From positions 3,038,001 to 3,102,000 of the forward strand of contig NZ_CP029191.1 in assembly GCF_008642335.1 (NCBI RefSeq): a DNA stretch of 64,000 nucleotides, read 5' to 3'. Below the pieces are notes generated by a model. That model was not told the origin of the DNA. It did no database searches and was given only the letters and a program-made list of their open reading frames with translations. How positions within the stretch are numbered: position 1 is the stretch's first letter; every line of letters begins with the position of its first letter. Shown here piece by piece: positions 1 to 9,225 of the stretch. The DNA comes from Streptomyces venezuelae. GTDB taxonomy: Bacteria; Actinomycetota; Actinomycetes; Streptomycetales; Streptomycetaceae. The position numbers were made by a program, and so were the translations under genes.

Positions 1-890
1 CGGCGGTCCGGGTCCTTGTCGAGGCAGCGCTCGATGACCGTCCACAGCGGGTCGGGAACGGTCGAGGGGCGGCGCGGCTCGGCGCTGAGGTGCTGGTGCA
101 GGACTTCGAGGGCGGAGCCGCCGGAGAACGGCGGGCGCCCGGTGACGAGCTCGTACAGAAGGATGCCCGCGCCGTAGATGTCGACGGCGCTGGTCTGGGG
201 GCGGCCCTCGGCGGACTCCGGCGCGACGTACGCGGGCGTGCCGACGAACTCGTGCGTACGGGTCAGGCCCGGGGAGTCCGCGAGGCGCGCGATGCCGAAG
301 TCGGTGAGCATCGGGTGCATGCCCTGGCTGTCCTGCTTGAGGAGGACGTTGGCGGGCTTCAGGTCGCGGTGCACGACGCCGTCGGCGTGGCTGGCCGCGA
401 GCGCGTCGGCGATCTGGGCGGTGAGCAGGGCCGCGGCGACCGGCGTGAACGGGCCGTTCTCGCGGAGGTAGCGGTGCAGGTCCGGGCCGTCGACGAGGTC
501 CATGACCAGGGCGAGCAGATCGCCCTCGACGACCAGGTCGCGGGTGCGGACGATGTTCTCGTGCGTCAGCCTGAGCAGGACGGACCGCTCTCTGAGGAAG
601 CGCATCACGACGTCCGCGTCGTTGGCGAGCTCTTCCTTGAGGACCTTGATCGCGACGGTCTCGCCGGGCTGGCCCGGGACGGCCGCTTCGGCGCCCGCGG
701 TCTCCCGCTGGCGGGCTCGCCAGACGGTGCCCGTGGCGCCGCGCCCGAGCGGCTCCTCGAGCAGGTACTTGCTGCCTACCGGCCGCACGTCATGCGCTCC
801 CTGCTGGTCTGGCTGGTCCCGACCCGGACGCTGGTCATGTCCGGGGGGCTGTCCGATGGTGTTCCGACCCACTGTAATGCCGTCGAACAT
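1..890 (-). CDS. Serine/threonine protein kinase, C-terminus cut off by window edge
   Basis: Hanks-type Ser/Thr kinase, read directly from the minus strand; about 296 residues are in the window and the gene continues past the left edge. Visible motifs: glycine-rich loop LGRGATGTVW, VAIKVLK with the ATP lysine, catalytic loop HRDLKPANVLL, DFGIARL, and the activation segment GTPAYVAPE. The first ~38 residues are a Gln/Pro/Arg-rich leader before the domain. The start is the ATG at 890. A later GTG just before the kinase domain (reading VRPVGSKYLLEE) is an alternative. The gene is divergent from an FHA-domain ATPase, a classic kinase/phosphothreonine-reader pairing. Whether PASTA repeats or a membrane segment follow cannot be seen. 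The kinase identity is secure; its substrate is unknown. Confidence 0.95.
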   Translation of the reverse strand, partial: MFDGITVGRNTIGQPPGHDQRPGRDQPDQQGAHDVRPVGSKYLLEEPLGRGATGTVWRARQRETAGAEAAVPGQPGETVAIKVLKEELANDADVVMRFLRERSVLLRLTHENIVRTRDLVVEGDLLALVMDLVDGPDLHRYLRENGPFTPVAAALLTAQIADALAASHADGVVHRDLKPANVLLKQDSQGMHPMLTDFGIARLADSPGLTRTHEFVGTPAYVAPESAEGRPQTSAVDIYGAGILLYELVTGRPPFSGGSALEVLHQHLSAEPRRPSTVPDPLWTVIERCLDKDPDR

Positions 891-1251
891 GGCACCGGCC
901 GGTCCGATTCCGCCCGGCCTTTTTCTTTCCGGGGCATTCCGGATCGTTGTTCGGTGGAAAGACGCTCGGCCGTGGCCATTGGTTGCCGAGTGGTTCCGAA
1001 TCGGTCTCGCCGGGTGGTTCCGATTCGACCTTCGCTCAACAACGCCCGGAGATATCCGCAACGGTCCAAGCAGGCACTTTTCCGAGCAGAGCCGACCAAT
1101 CAAGATCACTTACAGGTGGCCGCCGGGCGTGTTGTCAGTGGCAGGTGCGAGGATGCCTTCAGTACTGGCCGACGTGCCCGTGTGCGGTGGGGGGAATCAC
1201 AGCGCGTGTCCCCGTGCCGGGCGCCCAGCGCAGAAGGGACCGCTGACGGCG
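891..1251. promoter_or_regulatory. Divergent intergenic region between kinase and FHA/FtsK genes
   Basis: This 361-bp gap has no convincing gene. It is less GC-rich than its flanks and must carry promoters for both divergent genes. A 14-bp near-identical direct repeat, gtggttccgaatcg (990-1003) and gtggttccgattcg (1014-1027), is spaced 24 bp start to start, just over two helical turns, as expected for a dimeric activator or repressor site. No -10/-35 pair stood out enough to call. Confidence 0.4.
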
Positions 1252-4200
1252 ATGCAGATCCGGCTGACCGTCCTCGGGCCGCGCAGCGGCCAGACCGAGC
1301 GGCAAGACCGCCCCGCGGCGGCGACCGGGCCCCAGGGTGCCTGTGACGTCCTGGTCACCGCGCCCGCCGGGACCGCGCTGGCCGCGGTGGCCTCCGGTCT
1401 GGCCACGACCGTGGCGGGCAGCGACGCCCCCCTCGTGCTGTACGCGGGCCCGGACCGCCTCGACGCCCAGCGCTGCACGCTCGGCGAGCCCCCCTTGATC
1501 GACGGAGCGGTGCTCTCGCTCGGCGCCCCCGCCGAGCCGGGGCCGGAACTCGCGGGCGCCGCCGCCCAGTTGCACGTGGTGGCGGGGCCGGACGCGGGCG
1601 GTGTCCATCTCCTGCACGGCGGCCGGATCCAGGTCGGCCGCTCCGCGGACGCGGACGTCCCGCTGGACGACCCGGACGTCTCCCGCATGCACTGCGCGGT
1701 CACGCTCACCCCGGACGGCCGGGTGACGGTCACGGACCTGGGCTCGACGAACGGCACGGCGGTGGACGGCCTGGAGGTCACCGACCGTCCGGTGCGCCTC
1801 TCCCCCGGCTCCCTGCTCCGCATCGGCGAGTCCGCGCTCCGGCTGACGGACGGCGTCGGCGGCCCCGCGTCCGGCGCGGGCACGGCGCTCGCGACGGCGC
1901 CCGACGGCGAGGGCCACGTGCGCGTGCGGCCCGCGGGGACGGCCCCGCCCACCCTCGTGGAGGCGGCACCGAACGGCTCCGCCGCCCACCATGCGTACGG
2001 CCCGGCGGGCTGGGGCGCCGCGGGCGGCACCGGCACCGGAAGCGGCGGCGCGGGTACGTACGACACCGGCGCCCAGAACGCGCAGGGGGCGTACGGCGCC
2101 GGGCCTGCCCACGGCGCGCAGAGCCCCTACGGGGCGTACGGAACGCAGCCCGCGCCGGTCGACCACGGCATGCCCGGCGGCGTCGACCCCACCGCCGCCG
2201 CGAACCCCGTCGTGCCGCACCAGGGCAGCGCCCCCGATACCGAGCGGACCCGCACCGGCACCCCCGCGCGCGGGACGACCGTCCCGCGCAACCTCCGCAA
2301 GCGCGGCGGACTCTCGGCCTGGGCCCGACGGCTCAAGGGCGGCCGGGAGGGCGACCAGGGCCACGATCCGTACGATGGCCCGGACGGCCCCGACGAGTTC
2401 GAGGAGTACGGGGGATATGGGGAGTACGGAGAGTACGTAGCGCGCGACGGACACGGCGGGTCCCACGGGACGTACGCGGACGGCGGGCACGCCGGCGACC
2501 GCGGCGCCGGACCGCTCGGCCCCTCCCCCGAGGACCTCGCCATAACCGCGGCCGCCCGTACGCCCGAGGCGTGGCCCGATCCGGCCGCCCTGCTCCTCAC
2601 CGCGCTCGGCCCCGGCCCCCGCCTCTGGGAGCGCGGCCCCGGCCACCCCGAGGCCCTCGCGGTGCGCCTCGGCACGGTCGACCGCGCCCTGCCCGCCGCC
2701 GACGGACGCGAAGGGCTGCTGCCCGCCGTCCCCGTCACGGTCGGGCTGCGCGAGGCCGGCTCGCTGGGCCTCGCCGGGCCCCGGGACCGGCTCACCGGCC
2801 TGGCCAGGGCGGTCGTCGCACAGCTCGCCGCGCTGCACTCCCCCGACTCCCTGGAGATCGTGCTCATCAGCACGGACCGGGCACGCCCCACGGCCGAGCG
2901 CACCGCCGAGTGGGCGTGGCTCGGCTGGCTCCCCCACCTGCGTCCCGCGCACGGCCAGGACTGCCGACTCCTCCTCGCCTACGACCGCGACCAGGCGGCG
3001 GCCCGCACGGACGAGTTGATCCGCCGCCTGGACGACCACATCGCCGACAGCGGCACGGGGCACGCGGGCACGGCCCCGACCGGCGCGCGCACGGTCGTCG
3101 TCGTCGACGGCGACCCCGGCTCCGCGGCCCTGCGCGAGTCCACCGTCCGGCTGGCCGGTGAGGGCGCGCGGGCCGGAATCCACGTGGTGTGCCTCGCGGA
3201 GACAGTCGCCGCGTCGCCCGCATCGCCGGTCCTCGACACGTACGAGGCGGCCTGCGCGGTGGCGCCCGCCTTCCGCGCGTGCGGGGCGGTCGCGCTGCTC
3301 AGCGGGGACGTGGCCACCGCGCTGCGGCTGATGCGGACGGCGGGCGGGCGGCCCGCGGGCCACGGCACCGTCGCCGCGGTGGACGCGGTGTCGGCGGCCT
3401 GGGCCGAGCGGTTCGCGCGAGCCCTCGCGCCGCTGCGTACGGACGGTACGACCGGCGAGGGCCACGCGCGCGTGTCCGCGCCGCTGCCCCAGTCGGCCCG
3501 GCTCCTCGACGAGCTGGGACTCGCCAGGGCCACGCCCGCCTCGCTCATGGCGCGGTGGGCGGCGGCCGCCGACGACCCCGAGGCCCTCGGCGGACGCGCC
3601 ACGGCCGTGCTCGGCGCGGGCCCGCGCGGCCCGGTCGTCGCGGACCTCGGCGCGGAAGGCCCGCATCTGCTCGCGGAGGGCCCGGCGGGCAGTGGGCGTA
3701 CGGAACTGCTGCGCTCCGTCGCCGCGTCCCTGGCGGCCGCCGAGCGCCCCGACCGGCTCGGCATCGTGCTCGTCGACGGGCGGGACGGTGTCGGTGCGGG
3801 CGGGGCGGTCGGGCGGCAGGGGACGGGGCTCGGTGTCTGTACGGACCTGCCGCACGTCACGACACATCTCGTCGCCAACGACCCGGTGCGGATGCGGGCG
3901 TTCGCGCAGTCGCTCGCCGCGGAGCTGAAGCGGCGGGCCGAGCTGCTCGGCAGGCTCGGGTTCGCCGAGTGGCACACGCGGCGGGAGGTGTCGGGACGGA
4001 TGGTGACGCAACGGTCACAGTCGTCCGCGCCGGCCACGACGACGGCGTCCACCGCGCCGGCGTCCCCCCGCTCCGACGCCACGACCTCGGCTCGCTCAGA
4101 AGCGGCGACCCCGGCCTCCGCACGCCCCGAAACCACCCGCTCCGGGAACTCCCCCTCCGCGACCTCCCACCCCACGAACTCCCCCTCGGTGCCCTCCGCA

Positions 4201-5082
4201 CGCTCCGGAGCCACGCCCTCGGCCACCCACCCCACGAACCCCACCTCCCCGGCCTCCGCACGCCCCGAAGCCACCCGTCCCACGAACTACCCGCCCGCGA
4301 ACTCCCCCTCCGGAAACTCCCGCCCCACGAACTCCACCTCCCCGGCCTCCGCACGCCCCGAAGCCACCCACCCCACGAACCCCACCTCCGCGGCCACCCG
4401 CCCCGCGAACTCCCCCTCCCCGGCCTCCACCTCCCCAGCCCCGCCCGCGCCCTCCGTGCCCGCGCCCTCCGTGCCCGCGCAAGGGCTGGACGGAGACCTG
4501 GACCCGCCGCCCAGCGCCACCATGCGGCTGCGGCCCGCGTCGGCGCGGCAGCGGGTGGATCCTGGGCCGCCGCTGCCCCGGCTCGTCGTCCTCGTCGACG
4601 ACTTCGACGCGCTGCTCTCGCCCGCGCTCGGGTCCCCGGGGCGGCCCGCGGCCGGTTCCGTCGTGCGCGCTCTTGAGGCGGTCGCGCGGGACGGGGAGCG
4701 TCTCGGCGTGCATCTCGTGGCGACCACCGGGCGCAGCGAGCGGGTCCTGGAGACCGAGCTCGGGCAGCGCGCGTCGCTGCACGTGGTCCTCGACGCGGTG
4801 GCGTCCGGGCCCGAGGAGCCCGCGCCCGGGCGGGGCGAGCTGCGCTCCCCGGACGGCCGGGCCACGGCTTTCCAGGCGGGCCGGGTCACGGGCCGCATTC
4901 CGCGTACGGCGACGCTGCGGCCGACGGTCGTGCCTCTGGAGTGGGAGCGGATGGGCGATCCGCCGGCCCGCCGCCCGGTGCGGGAGCTGGGCAACGGGCC
5001 GACCGACCTGGCCCTGCTGGCCAGCGCACTGGAGCGGGCGGCCCGCTCGGTCTCGGCGGACCAGGTGCCCTCGCTGCTCTGA
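1252..5082 (+). CDS. FHA domain + FtsK/SpoIIIE-type ATPase protein
   Basis: Predicted 1276-residue protein. An open frame extends upstream to 502, but the region before 1252 is antisense to the kinase and intergenic, so the ATG at 1252 (MQIRLTVLG) is chosen. Domains: an N-terminal Ub-like/FHA part with the FHA core around residues 124-190 (VGRSADADVPLDD, SRMHC, DLGSTNGT); a Gly/Tyr-rich disordered stretch (~250-420); then a FtsK/SpoIIIE-like ATPase with Walker A GPAGSGRTELL near residue 809 and Walker B LVVLVDDFDALL near 1111. A Ser/Thr/Pro/Asn-rich repetitive linker (~920-1105) lies between Walker A and B. No transmembrane segment is evident, so this is not a classic septal FtsK. FHA domains bind phosphothreonine, so the divergent kinase is the obvious partner (inference). 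It may resemble EccC-type or FHA-FtsK proteins of other actinomycetes. Confidence 0.85.
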   Translation: MQIRLTVLGPRSGQTERQDRPAAATGPQGACDVLVTAPAGTALAAVASGLATTVAGSDAPLVLYAGPDRLDAQRCTLGEPPLIDGAVLSLGAPAEPGPELAGAAAQLHVVAGPDAGGVHLLHGGRIQVGRSADADVPLDDPDVSRMHCAVTLTPDGRVTVTDLGSTNGTAVDGLEVTDRPVRLSPGSLLRIGESALRLTDGVGGPASGAGTALATAPDGEGHVRVRPAGTAPPTLVEAAPNGSAAHHAYGPAGWGAAGGTGTGSGGAGTYDTGAQNAQGAYGAGPAHGAQSPYGAYGTQPAPVDHGMPGGVDPTAAANPVVPHQGSAPDTERTRTGTPARGTTVPRNLRKRGGLSAWARRLKGGREGDQGHDPYDGPDGPDEFEEYGGYGEYGEYVARDGHGGSHGTYADGGHAGDRGAGPLGPSPEDLAITAAARTPEAWPDPAALLLTALGPGPRLWERGPGHPEALAVRLGTVDRALPAADGREGLLPAVPVTVGLREAGSLGLAGPRDRLTGLARAVVAQLAALHSPDSLEIVLISTDRARPTAERTAEWAWLGWLPHLRPAHGQDCRLLLAYDRDQAAARTDELIRRLDDHIADSGTGHAGTAPTGARTVVVVDGDPGSAALRESTVRLAGEGARAGIHVVCLAETVAASPASPVLDTYEAACAVAPAFRACGAVALLSGDVATALRLMRTAGGRPAGHGTVAAVDAVSAAWAERFARALAPLRTDGTTGEGHARVSAPLPQSARLLDELGLARATPASLMARWAAAADDPEALGGRATAVLGAGPRGPVVADLGAEGPHLLAEGPAGSGRTELLRSVAASLAAAERPDRLGIVLVDGRDGVGAGGAVGRQGTGLGVCTDLPHVTTHLVANDPVRMRAFAQSLAAELKRRAELLGRLGFAEWHTRREVSGRMVTQRSQSSAPATTTASTAPASPRSDATTSARSEAATPASARPETTRSGNSPSATSHPTNSPSVPSARSGATPSATHPTNPTSPASARPEATRPTNYPPANSPSGNSRPTNSTSPASARPEATHPTNPTSAATRPANSPSPASTSPAPPAPSVPAPSVPAQGLDGDLDPPPSATMRLRPASARQRVDPGPPLPRLVVLVDDFDALLSPALGSPGRPAAGSVVRALEAVARDGERLGVHLVATTGRSERVLETELGQRASLHVVLDAVASGPEEPAPGRGELRSPDGRATAFQAGRVTGRIPRTATLRPTVVPLEWERMGDPPARRPVRELGNGPTDLALLASALERAARSVSADQVPSLL
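4000..4560 (+). repeat. Degenerate in-frame repeats coding a Ser/Thr/Pro linker
   Basis: Within the FtsK-like gene, codons for the block PASARPEATHPTNPTS recur with variations (around 4105, 4250, 4340), with shorter PTN and NSPS units between. The DNA is C-rich and almost purine-free on the + strand in places. It separates Walker A from Walker B and probably forms an extended, phosphorylatable loop. Confidence 0.7.
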
Positions 5083-5416
5083 TATCAGGCACCCCGCCCC
5101 GACCGCCCCGGACCCCACAGCCCGTGCCGGAGCCAGGCAACAGGCCGACCGACCTCGCCCTCCTCACCAGCGCACTGGAGCGGGCGGCCCGCTCGGTCTC
5201 GGCGGACCAGGTGCCCTCGCTGCTCTGACATCAGGCACCCCGCCCCGACCGCCCCGGACCCCACAGCCCGTGCCGGAGTCAGGCAACAGGCCGACCGACC
5301 TCGCCCTCCTCGCCAGCGCACTGGAGCGAGCCGCCCGCTCCGTCTCCGCGGACCAGGTCCCCCCCCCTGCTCTGACACACCCCGCCCCGACCGCCCCGAA
5401 CCTGACAGTCCGTGCA
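4974..5416 (+). repeat. Three tandem ~146-bp copies of the 3' end of the FtsK-like gene
   Basis: The last ~36 codons of the FtsK-like gene plus its downstream sequence occur three times head to tail: about 4974-5119, 5120-5265 and 5266-5416. The landmark gcaac occurs at 4991, 5137 and 5283, an exact period of 146 bp. Each copy retains the coding for a peptide ending GPTDLALLASALERAARS... (or GNRPTDLALL...), and the first two end with the same LPSLL-like tail and TGA (5080-5082, 5226-5228). The third has small indels near a run of C. Since 146 is not a multiple of 3, copies 2 and 3 lie out of frame with copy 1 and follow its stop. Confidence 0.85.
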
Positions 5417-5552
5417 GCTCACCCCAAACCCCATGACGCCACGTCACAACGCCATCACGATCAGCGAGTTGACAGCGCAGGCCATCTTGCCGCCCCTCCC
5501 CGGGCGGGCGTAGACCAGACCGCACGGGACTCGCCAGGAAGAGAACGGGGCA
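5417..5552. other. Intergenic region before the sugar transporter operon
   Basis: 136 bp after the tandem repeats. It should carry the promoter of the ABC transporter operon; ttgaca occurs at 5469-5474 as a possible -35, but no matching -10 was clear. No gene is seen. Confidence 0.3.
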
Positions 5553-6950
5553 GTGATGCGCAGCACTCTTCGTACACGCAGGGCACCGCTACATCGGCGT
5601 ACCACCGCCAGAATCACCTCGGCCGTCGTCGCGGGCGCGCTCGCGTTCACCGTCACCGCGTGCGGCGGCGACGACAGCGGTGACGAGGACAAGGGGGACA
5701 AGGGGACGGACGGCGGCACCGCATCGTCGCTGCAGCTGCCCAAGCTCGACGGGGAGAGCGTGTCCGTGGCCGCCGTCTGGGGCGGTGCGGAGCGCAAGGT
5801 GTTCCTGAAGGTTCTCGACGAGTTCGAGAAGCGGACGGGCGCCAGTGTCTCCTTCGTACCCGCGCAGGACCCCATCATCAGCTTCCTGGAGTCGAAGGTC
5901 GCCGGCGGCCAGCCGCCGGACGTCGCGATGCTGCCGCAGGTCGGCGCGATCGAGCAGGCCGTGGCGAACAAGTGGGCGAAGCCGGTCGGCGCCGAGGCGC
6001 AGAAGCAGCTCGACAAGAACTACTCGAAGGGGTGGCAGGAGCTCGGCGCGGTCGACGGCAAGCAGTACGGCGTCTACTTCAAGGCCGCCAACAAGTCGCT
6101 GGTCTGGTACAACACCGAGGTCTTCGACAACGCGGGCGTCGAGGAGCCGAAGACCTGGGACGCGTTCATGAAGACCGCCCAGACCGTCTACGACTCCGGT
6201 GTGCCGCCGGTATCGGTCGCGGGCGCCGACGCGTGGACCCTCACCGACTGGTTCGAGAACATCTACCTCTCGCAGGCGGGCCCGGAGAAGTACGACCAGC
6301 TCGCCGAGCACAAGATCAAGTGGACGGATCCGTCCGTCAAGAAGGCGCTGAGCACCTTGGGCGAGGTGTTCGGCACCAAGGGGTTCGTCGCGGGTGGCGC
6401 GAAGGGCGCGCTGCAGACCGAGTTCCCGGTGTCGGTGAAGCAGACGTTCACCGGCGGCGACCAGCCCAAGGCGGGCATGGTCTTCGAGGGCGACATGGTC
6501 TCGCTCGCCATCTCGGAGACGAAGGCGAAGGTGGGGACGGACGCCAAGGTGTTCGCCTTCCCGGCGGTCGGCGACGAGTCCCCGGCCGTGGTCGGCGGTG
6601 ACGCCGCCGTCGCTCTGAAGGGCAGCAAGGGTGCGCAGGCGCTGCTCACGTTCCTGGGCTCGCCCGACGCGGCGAAGATCTGGGCCGAGGCGGGCGGCTT
6701 CATCTCGCCGAACAAGAACCTGGACATGTCGGCGTACCCGAACGACGTGCAGCGCAACATCGCGAAGAACCTGATCGCGGCGGGCGACGACATCCGCTTC
6801 GACATGTCCGACCAGGCCCCCCAGTCCTTCGGCGGCACGCCGGGCAAGGGCGAGTGGAAGGCGCTGCAGGACTTCCTGGCGAACCCCAAGGACGTCGCGG
6901 GCACGCAGAAGGTGCTGGAGACCGCCGCGGCCAAGGCGTACAAGGACTGA
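5553..6950 (+). CDS. Sugar ABC transporter substrate-binding lipoprotein
   Basis: 465-residue extracytoplasmic solute-binding protein of the CUT1 carbohydrate family (SBP family 1). The start is GTG 5553, immediately followed by ATG 5556; either is possible, with a purine-rich gaagagaacgggg upstream. Residues 1-36 are a lipoprotein signal peptide with an Arg-rich n-region and a lipobox ending VTAC, Cys37 being the lipidation site. A short charged linker (DDSGDEDKGDKG) follows, then the binding domain with typical SBP features such as VSVAAVWGG and KAANKSLVWYNTEVFDNAGV. It is the first gene of a three-gene importer operon. The sugar cannot be read from sequence; alpha-glucoside or oligosaccharide is plausible. 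Confidence 0.9.
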   Translation: MMRSTLRTRRAPLHRRTTARITSAVVAGALAFTVTACGGDDSGDEDKGDKGTDGGTASSLQLPKLDGESVSVAAVWGGAERKVFLKVLDEFEKRTGASVSFVPAQDPIISFLESKVAGGQPPDVAMLPQVGAIEQAVANKWAKPVGAEAQKQLDKNYSKGWQELGAVDGKQYGVYFKAANKSLVWYNTEVFDNAGVEEPKTWDAFMKTAQTVYDSGVPPVSVAGADAWTLTDWFENIYLSQAGPEKYDQLAEHKIKWTDPSVKKALSTLGEVFGTKGFVAGGAKGALQTEFPVSVKQTFTGGDQPKAGMVFEGDMVSLAISETKAKVGTDAKVFAFPAVGDESPAVVGGDAAVALKGSKGAQALLTFLGSPDAAKIWAEAGGFISPNKNLDMSAYPNDVQRNIAKNLIAAGDDIRFDMSDQAPQSFGGTPGKGEWKALQDFLANPKDVAGTQKVLETAAAKAYKD

Positions 6951-6954
6951 CGCG

Positions 6955-8304
6955 GTGGCGTCCGAGAACGCCGGGGGTGCGCCGGAGATGGCGCCGCCCC
7001 CGGCCCCGACCCCGCGCAGGAGCGTGACCGGGACGCGCAAGGCCATGGCGGTGCTCTTTCTGCTGCCTGCCATGGTGCTGCTCGGCGCGCTCGTCCTGTA
7101 CCCGATCGGGTACTCGTTCTTCCGCAGTTTCTTCGACGACTCGGGCGACTTCACCGCGTTCGGCAACTACAAGACCCTCTTCACGGATGACGGCATCCGC
7201 ACGGCCATCAAGAACAACGCGATCTGGGTGATCGTGGCGCCCACGGTCGCCACGATCCTCGGTCTGATCTTCGCGGTCCTGACCGAACGGGTGCGCTGGG
7301 GAACGGCGTTCAAGCTCGTCATCTTCATGCCGATGGCGATCTCGATGCTGGCCGCGGGCATCATCTTCCGGCTCGTGTACGAGTCGGACCCGGACCGCGG
7401 TGTCGCCAACGCCGTGATGGTGAGCGTGCACGACACGTTCTCCGAGGCGTCGGCGTTCCCGCAGGCGCATCCGAGCACCGCGTCGCCGCTGAAGAACGCG
7501 GGCGGCGGCGCCTTCATCACCAAGGAGCCGGTGAAGGCGGGCACGCCCGTGGTGCTGCCGCTGACGGGTGTGCCGCCGGACCAGATGCCGGACGACGCGA
7601 AAGCGGCGCGGCCCGCCGAGGCCGACCCGCAGCAGGTCACGGGCACGGCCTGGCAGGACTTCACGCGCGGCAAGGGGCGCGGGAAGGCGAACGCACCCGA
7701 CAGCGCGGAGTTCGGTTATCCCGGCATCAAGATCGAGGCGGTCAAGAACGGTGAGGTGGTGGCGTCCACCGAGGCGGCGGACGACGGCACGTTCGCGCTG
7801 CCGAAGGAGGCGGACGGCGCCCAGCTGCGGTATCCGGCGTCCAATTTCCGCGAGGCGTACAACGGCATCGACTGGCTGGGTCCCACGCTGATCACGCCCT
7901 CGATCATCGGCTCGTACCTGTGGATGTGGGCGGGGTTCGCGATGGTGCTGATCGCGGCGGGCCTGGCGAGCGTGCCGCGTGAGCTGCTCGAGGCGGCGCG
8001 GGTGGACGGCGCCAACGAGTGGCAGGTGTTCCGGCGGGTGACGGTGCCGCTGCTCGCCCCGGTCCTCGCGGTGGTCCTGGTCACGCTCATGATCAACGTA
8101 CTGAAGATCTTCGACCTGGTCTTCGTGATCCCGCCGGGCTCGTCGAAGGACGAGGCGAACGTGCTCGCGGTCCAGCTGTACAACTCGGCGTTCCTGGACA
8201 AGGAAAACGGTGTGGCCAGCGCCATCGCGATGCTGCTCTTCCTGCTCGTGATCCCCGTGATGCTGTTCAACATTCGGCGGATGAGGCGGGAGGCGCGACG
8301 GTGA
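6955..8304 (+). CDS. Sugar ABC transporter permease with large extracytoplasmic insert
   Basis: 449-residue CUT1 permease, starting with GTG only 4 bp after the binding-protein stop. Membrane segments: ~30-58, ~87-110, ~118-140, then ~313-345 and a C-terminal group to 445. The EAA loop ELLEAARVDGANEWQVFRRV marks the ATPase contact. Unusually, residues ~160-305 form a soluble insert between the third and fourth helices, containing a segment (GYPGIKIEAVKNGEVVASTEAADDGTFALP region) that looks like a small carboxypeptidase-regulatory/Ig-like beta domain. A normal MalF-type permease of this group has about 300 residues. Its stop overlaps the next start (gtga), indicating translational coupling. 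Confidence 0.9.
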   Translation: MASENAGGAPEMAPPPAPTPRRSVTGTRKAMAVLFLLPAMVLLGALVLYPIGYSFFRSFFDDSGDFTAFGNYKTLFTDDGIRTAIKNNAIWVIVAPTVATILGLIFAVLTERVRWGTAFKLVIFMPMAISMLAAGIIFRLVYESDPDRGVANAVMVSVHDTFSEASAFPQAHPSTASPLKNAGGGAFITKEPVKAGTPVVLPLTGVPPDQMPDDAKAARPAEADPQQVTGTAWQDFTRGKGRGKANAPDSAEFGYPGIKIEAVKNGEVVASTEAADDGTFALPKEADGAQLRYPASNFREAYNGIDWLGPTLITPSIIGSYLWMWAGFAMVLIAAGLASVPRELLEAARVDGANEWQVFRRVTVPLLAPVLAVVLVTLMINVLKIFDLVFVIPPGSSKDEANVLAVQLYNSAFLDKENGVASAIAMLLFLLVIPVMLFNIRRMRREARR

Positions 8305-9182
8305 CCGCTGAGACCGAGATCGTGAAGGCCAGGCAGTCGGTCGGGGGGCGTGTCGCGTCCCTGCTCGGCAGCACCGCGCTGCGGGTGTTCCTGGTGCTTG
8401 TGGGGCTGTTCTGGCTGGTGCCGACGATCGGCCTGCTCATCGGCTCGTTCCGCACGCCGGAGGACATGAGCGAGAGCGGCTGGTGGAAGGCGTTGAGCGC
8501 GCCCTCGCAGCTGACCTTCGACAACTACACGACGCTCCTCAAGGACGAGACGATCACCGACTCGATCCTGTCGAGCATCATGATCACCGTCCCTGCCACC
8601 CTGCTCGTGGTCGTCATCGGCTCGCTCGCCGGCTACGCCTTCGCGTGGATGGAGTTCCCGGGCCGCGACTGGTGGTTCATCGGCGTGGTCGCGCTGCTCG
8701 TCGTCCCGGTGCAGGTGGCGCTCGTGCCGATCGCCGATCTCTTCGGCAAGATCGGCATCTTCGAGACCACGATCGGCGTGATCACCTTCCATGTGGCGTT
8801 CGGCCTGCCGTTCGCGATCTTCCTTCTGCGGAACTTCTTCGCGGAGATCCCGCGTGAACTCCTGGAGGCGGCGCGGCTCGACGGGGCGGGCGAGCTGCGG
8901 CTCTTCGTGCGCGTCGTGATGCCGCTCGGGGCGCCCGCGATCGCCTCGCTCGGCATCTTCCAGTTCCTGTGGGTCTGGAACGACATGCTGATCGCGCTGA
9001 TCTTCGCCGACTCCAAGAACCCGCCGATCACGGTCGCGCTCCAGCAGCAGGTGCGGTTCTTCGGCGACAACGTGCAGATCCTGGCGCCCGGCGCGTTCAT
9101 CTCGATGGTGATCCCGCTGGCCGTGTTCTTCGCGTTCCAGCGGCAGTTCGTGTCCGGGGTGATGGCGGGCGCGGTGAAGTAG
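8301..9182 (+). CDS. Sugar ABC transporter permease (MalG type)
   Basis: 293-residue second CUT1 permease. The frame is open from 8019, but the GTG at 8301 overlaps the upstream stop by 4 bp and gives a normal-length protein (MTAETEIVKARQSVGG). Six membrane helices can be traced, with the EAA motif ELLEAARLDGAGELRLFVRV near residues 192-211 and a conserved C-terminus (FQRQFVSGVMAGAVK). No ATPase gene follows; Streptomyces CUT1 importers commonly share the MsiK ATPase encoded elsewhere (established knowledge). Confidence 0.92.
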   Translation: MTAETEIVKARQSVGGRVASLLGSTALRVFLVLVGLFWLVPTIGLLIGSFRTPEDMSESGWWKALSAPSQLTFDNYTTLLKDETITDSILSSIMITVPATLLVVVIGSLAGYAFAWMEFPGRDWWFIGVVALLVVPVQVALVPIADLFGKIGIFETTIGVITFHVAFGLPFAIFLLRNFFAEIPRELLEAARLDGAGELRLFVRVVMPLGAPAIASLGIFQFLWVWNDMLIALIFADSKNPPITVALQQQVRFFGDNVQILAPGAFISMVIPLAVFFAFQRQFVSGVMAGAVK

Positions 9183-9225
9183 CGGTACGACGAGCGGTAC
9201 CGGCGCGACGCGCGGTATCAGAAGG

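Noticed and set aside
1159..4011. Long minus-strand open frame (950 codons) opposite the FHA/FtsK-like gene
   Set aside because: Arg/Gly-rich translation without motifs; a typical antisense shadow of high-GC coding sequence. The + strand frame has FHA and Walker motifs.
5120..5416. Tandem repeat copies as a small gene repeating the FtsK-like C-terminus
   Set aside because: Copies 2 and 3 have no start or ribosome site in the matching frame.
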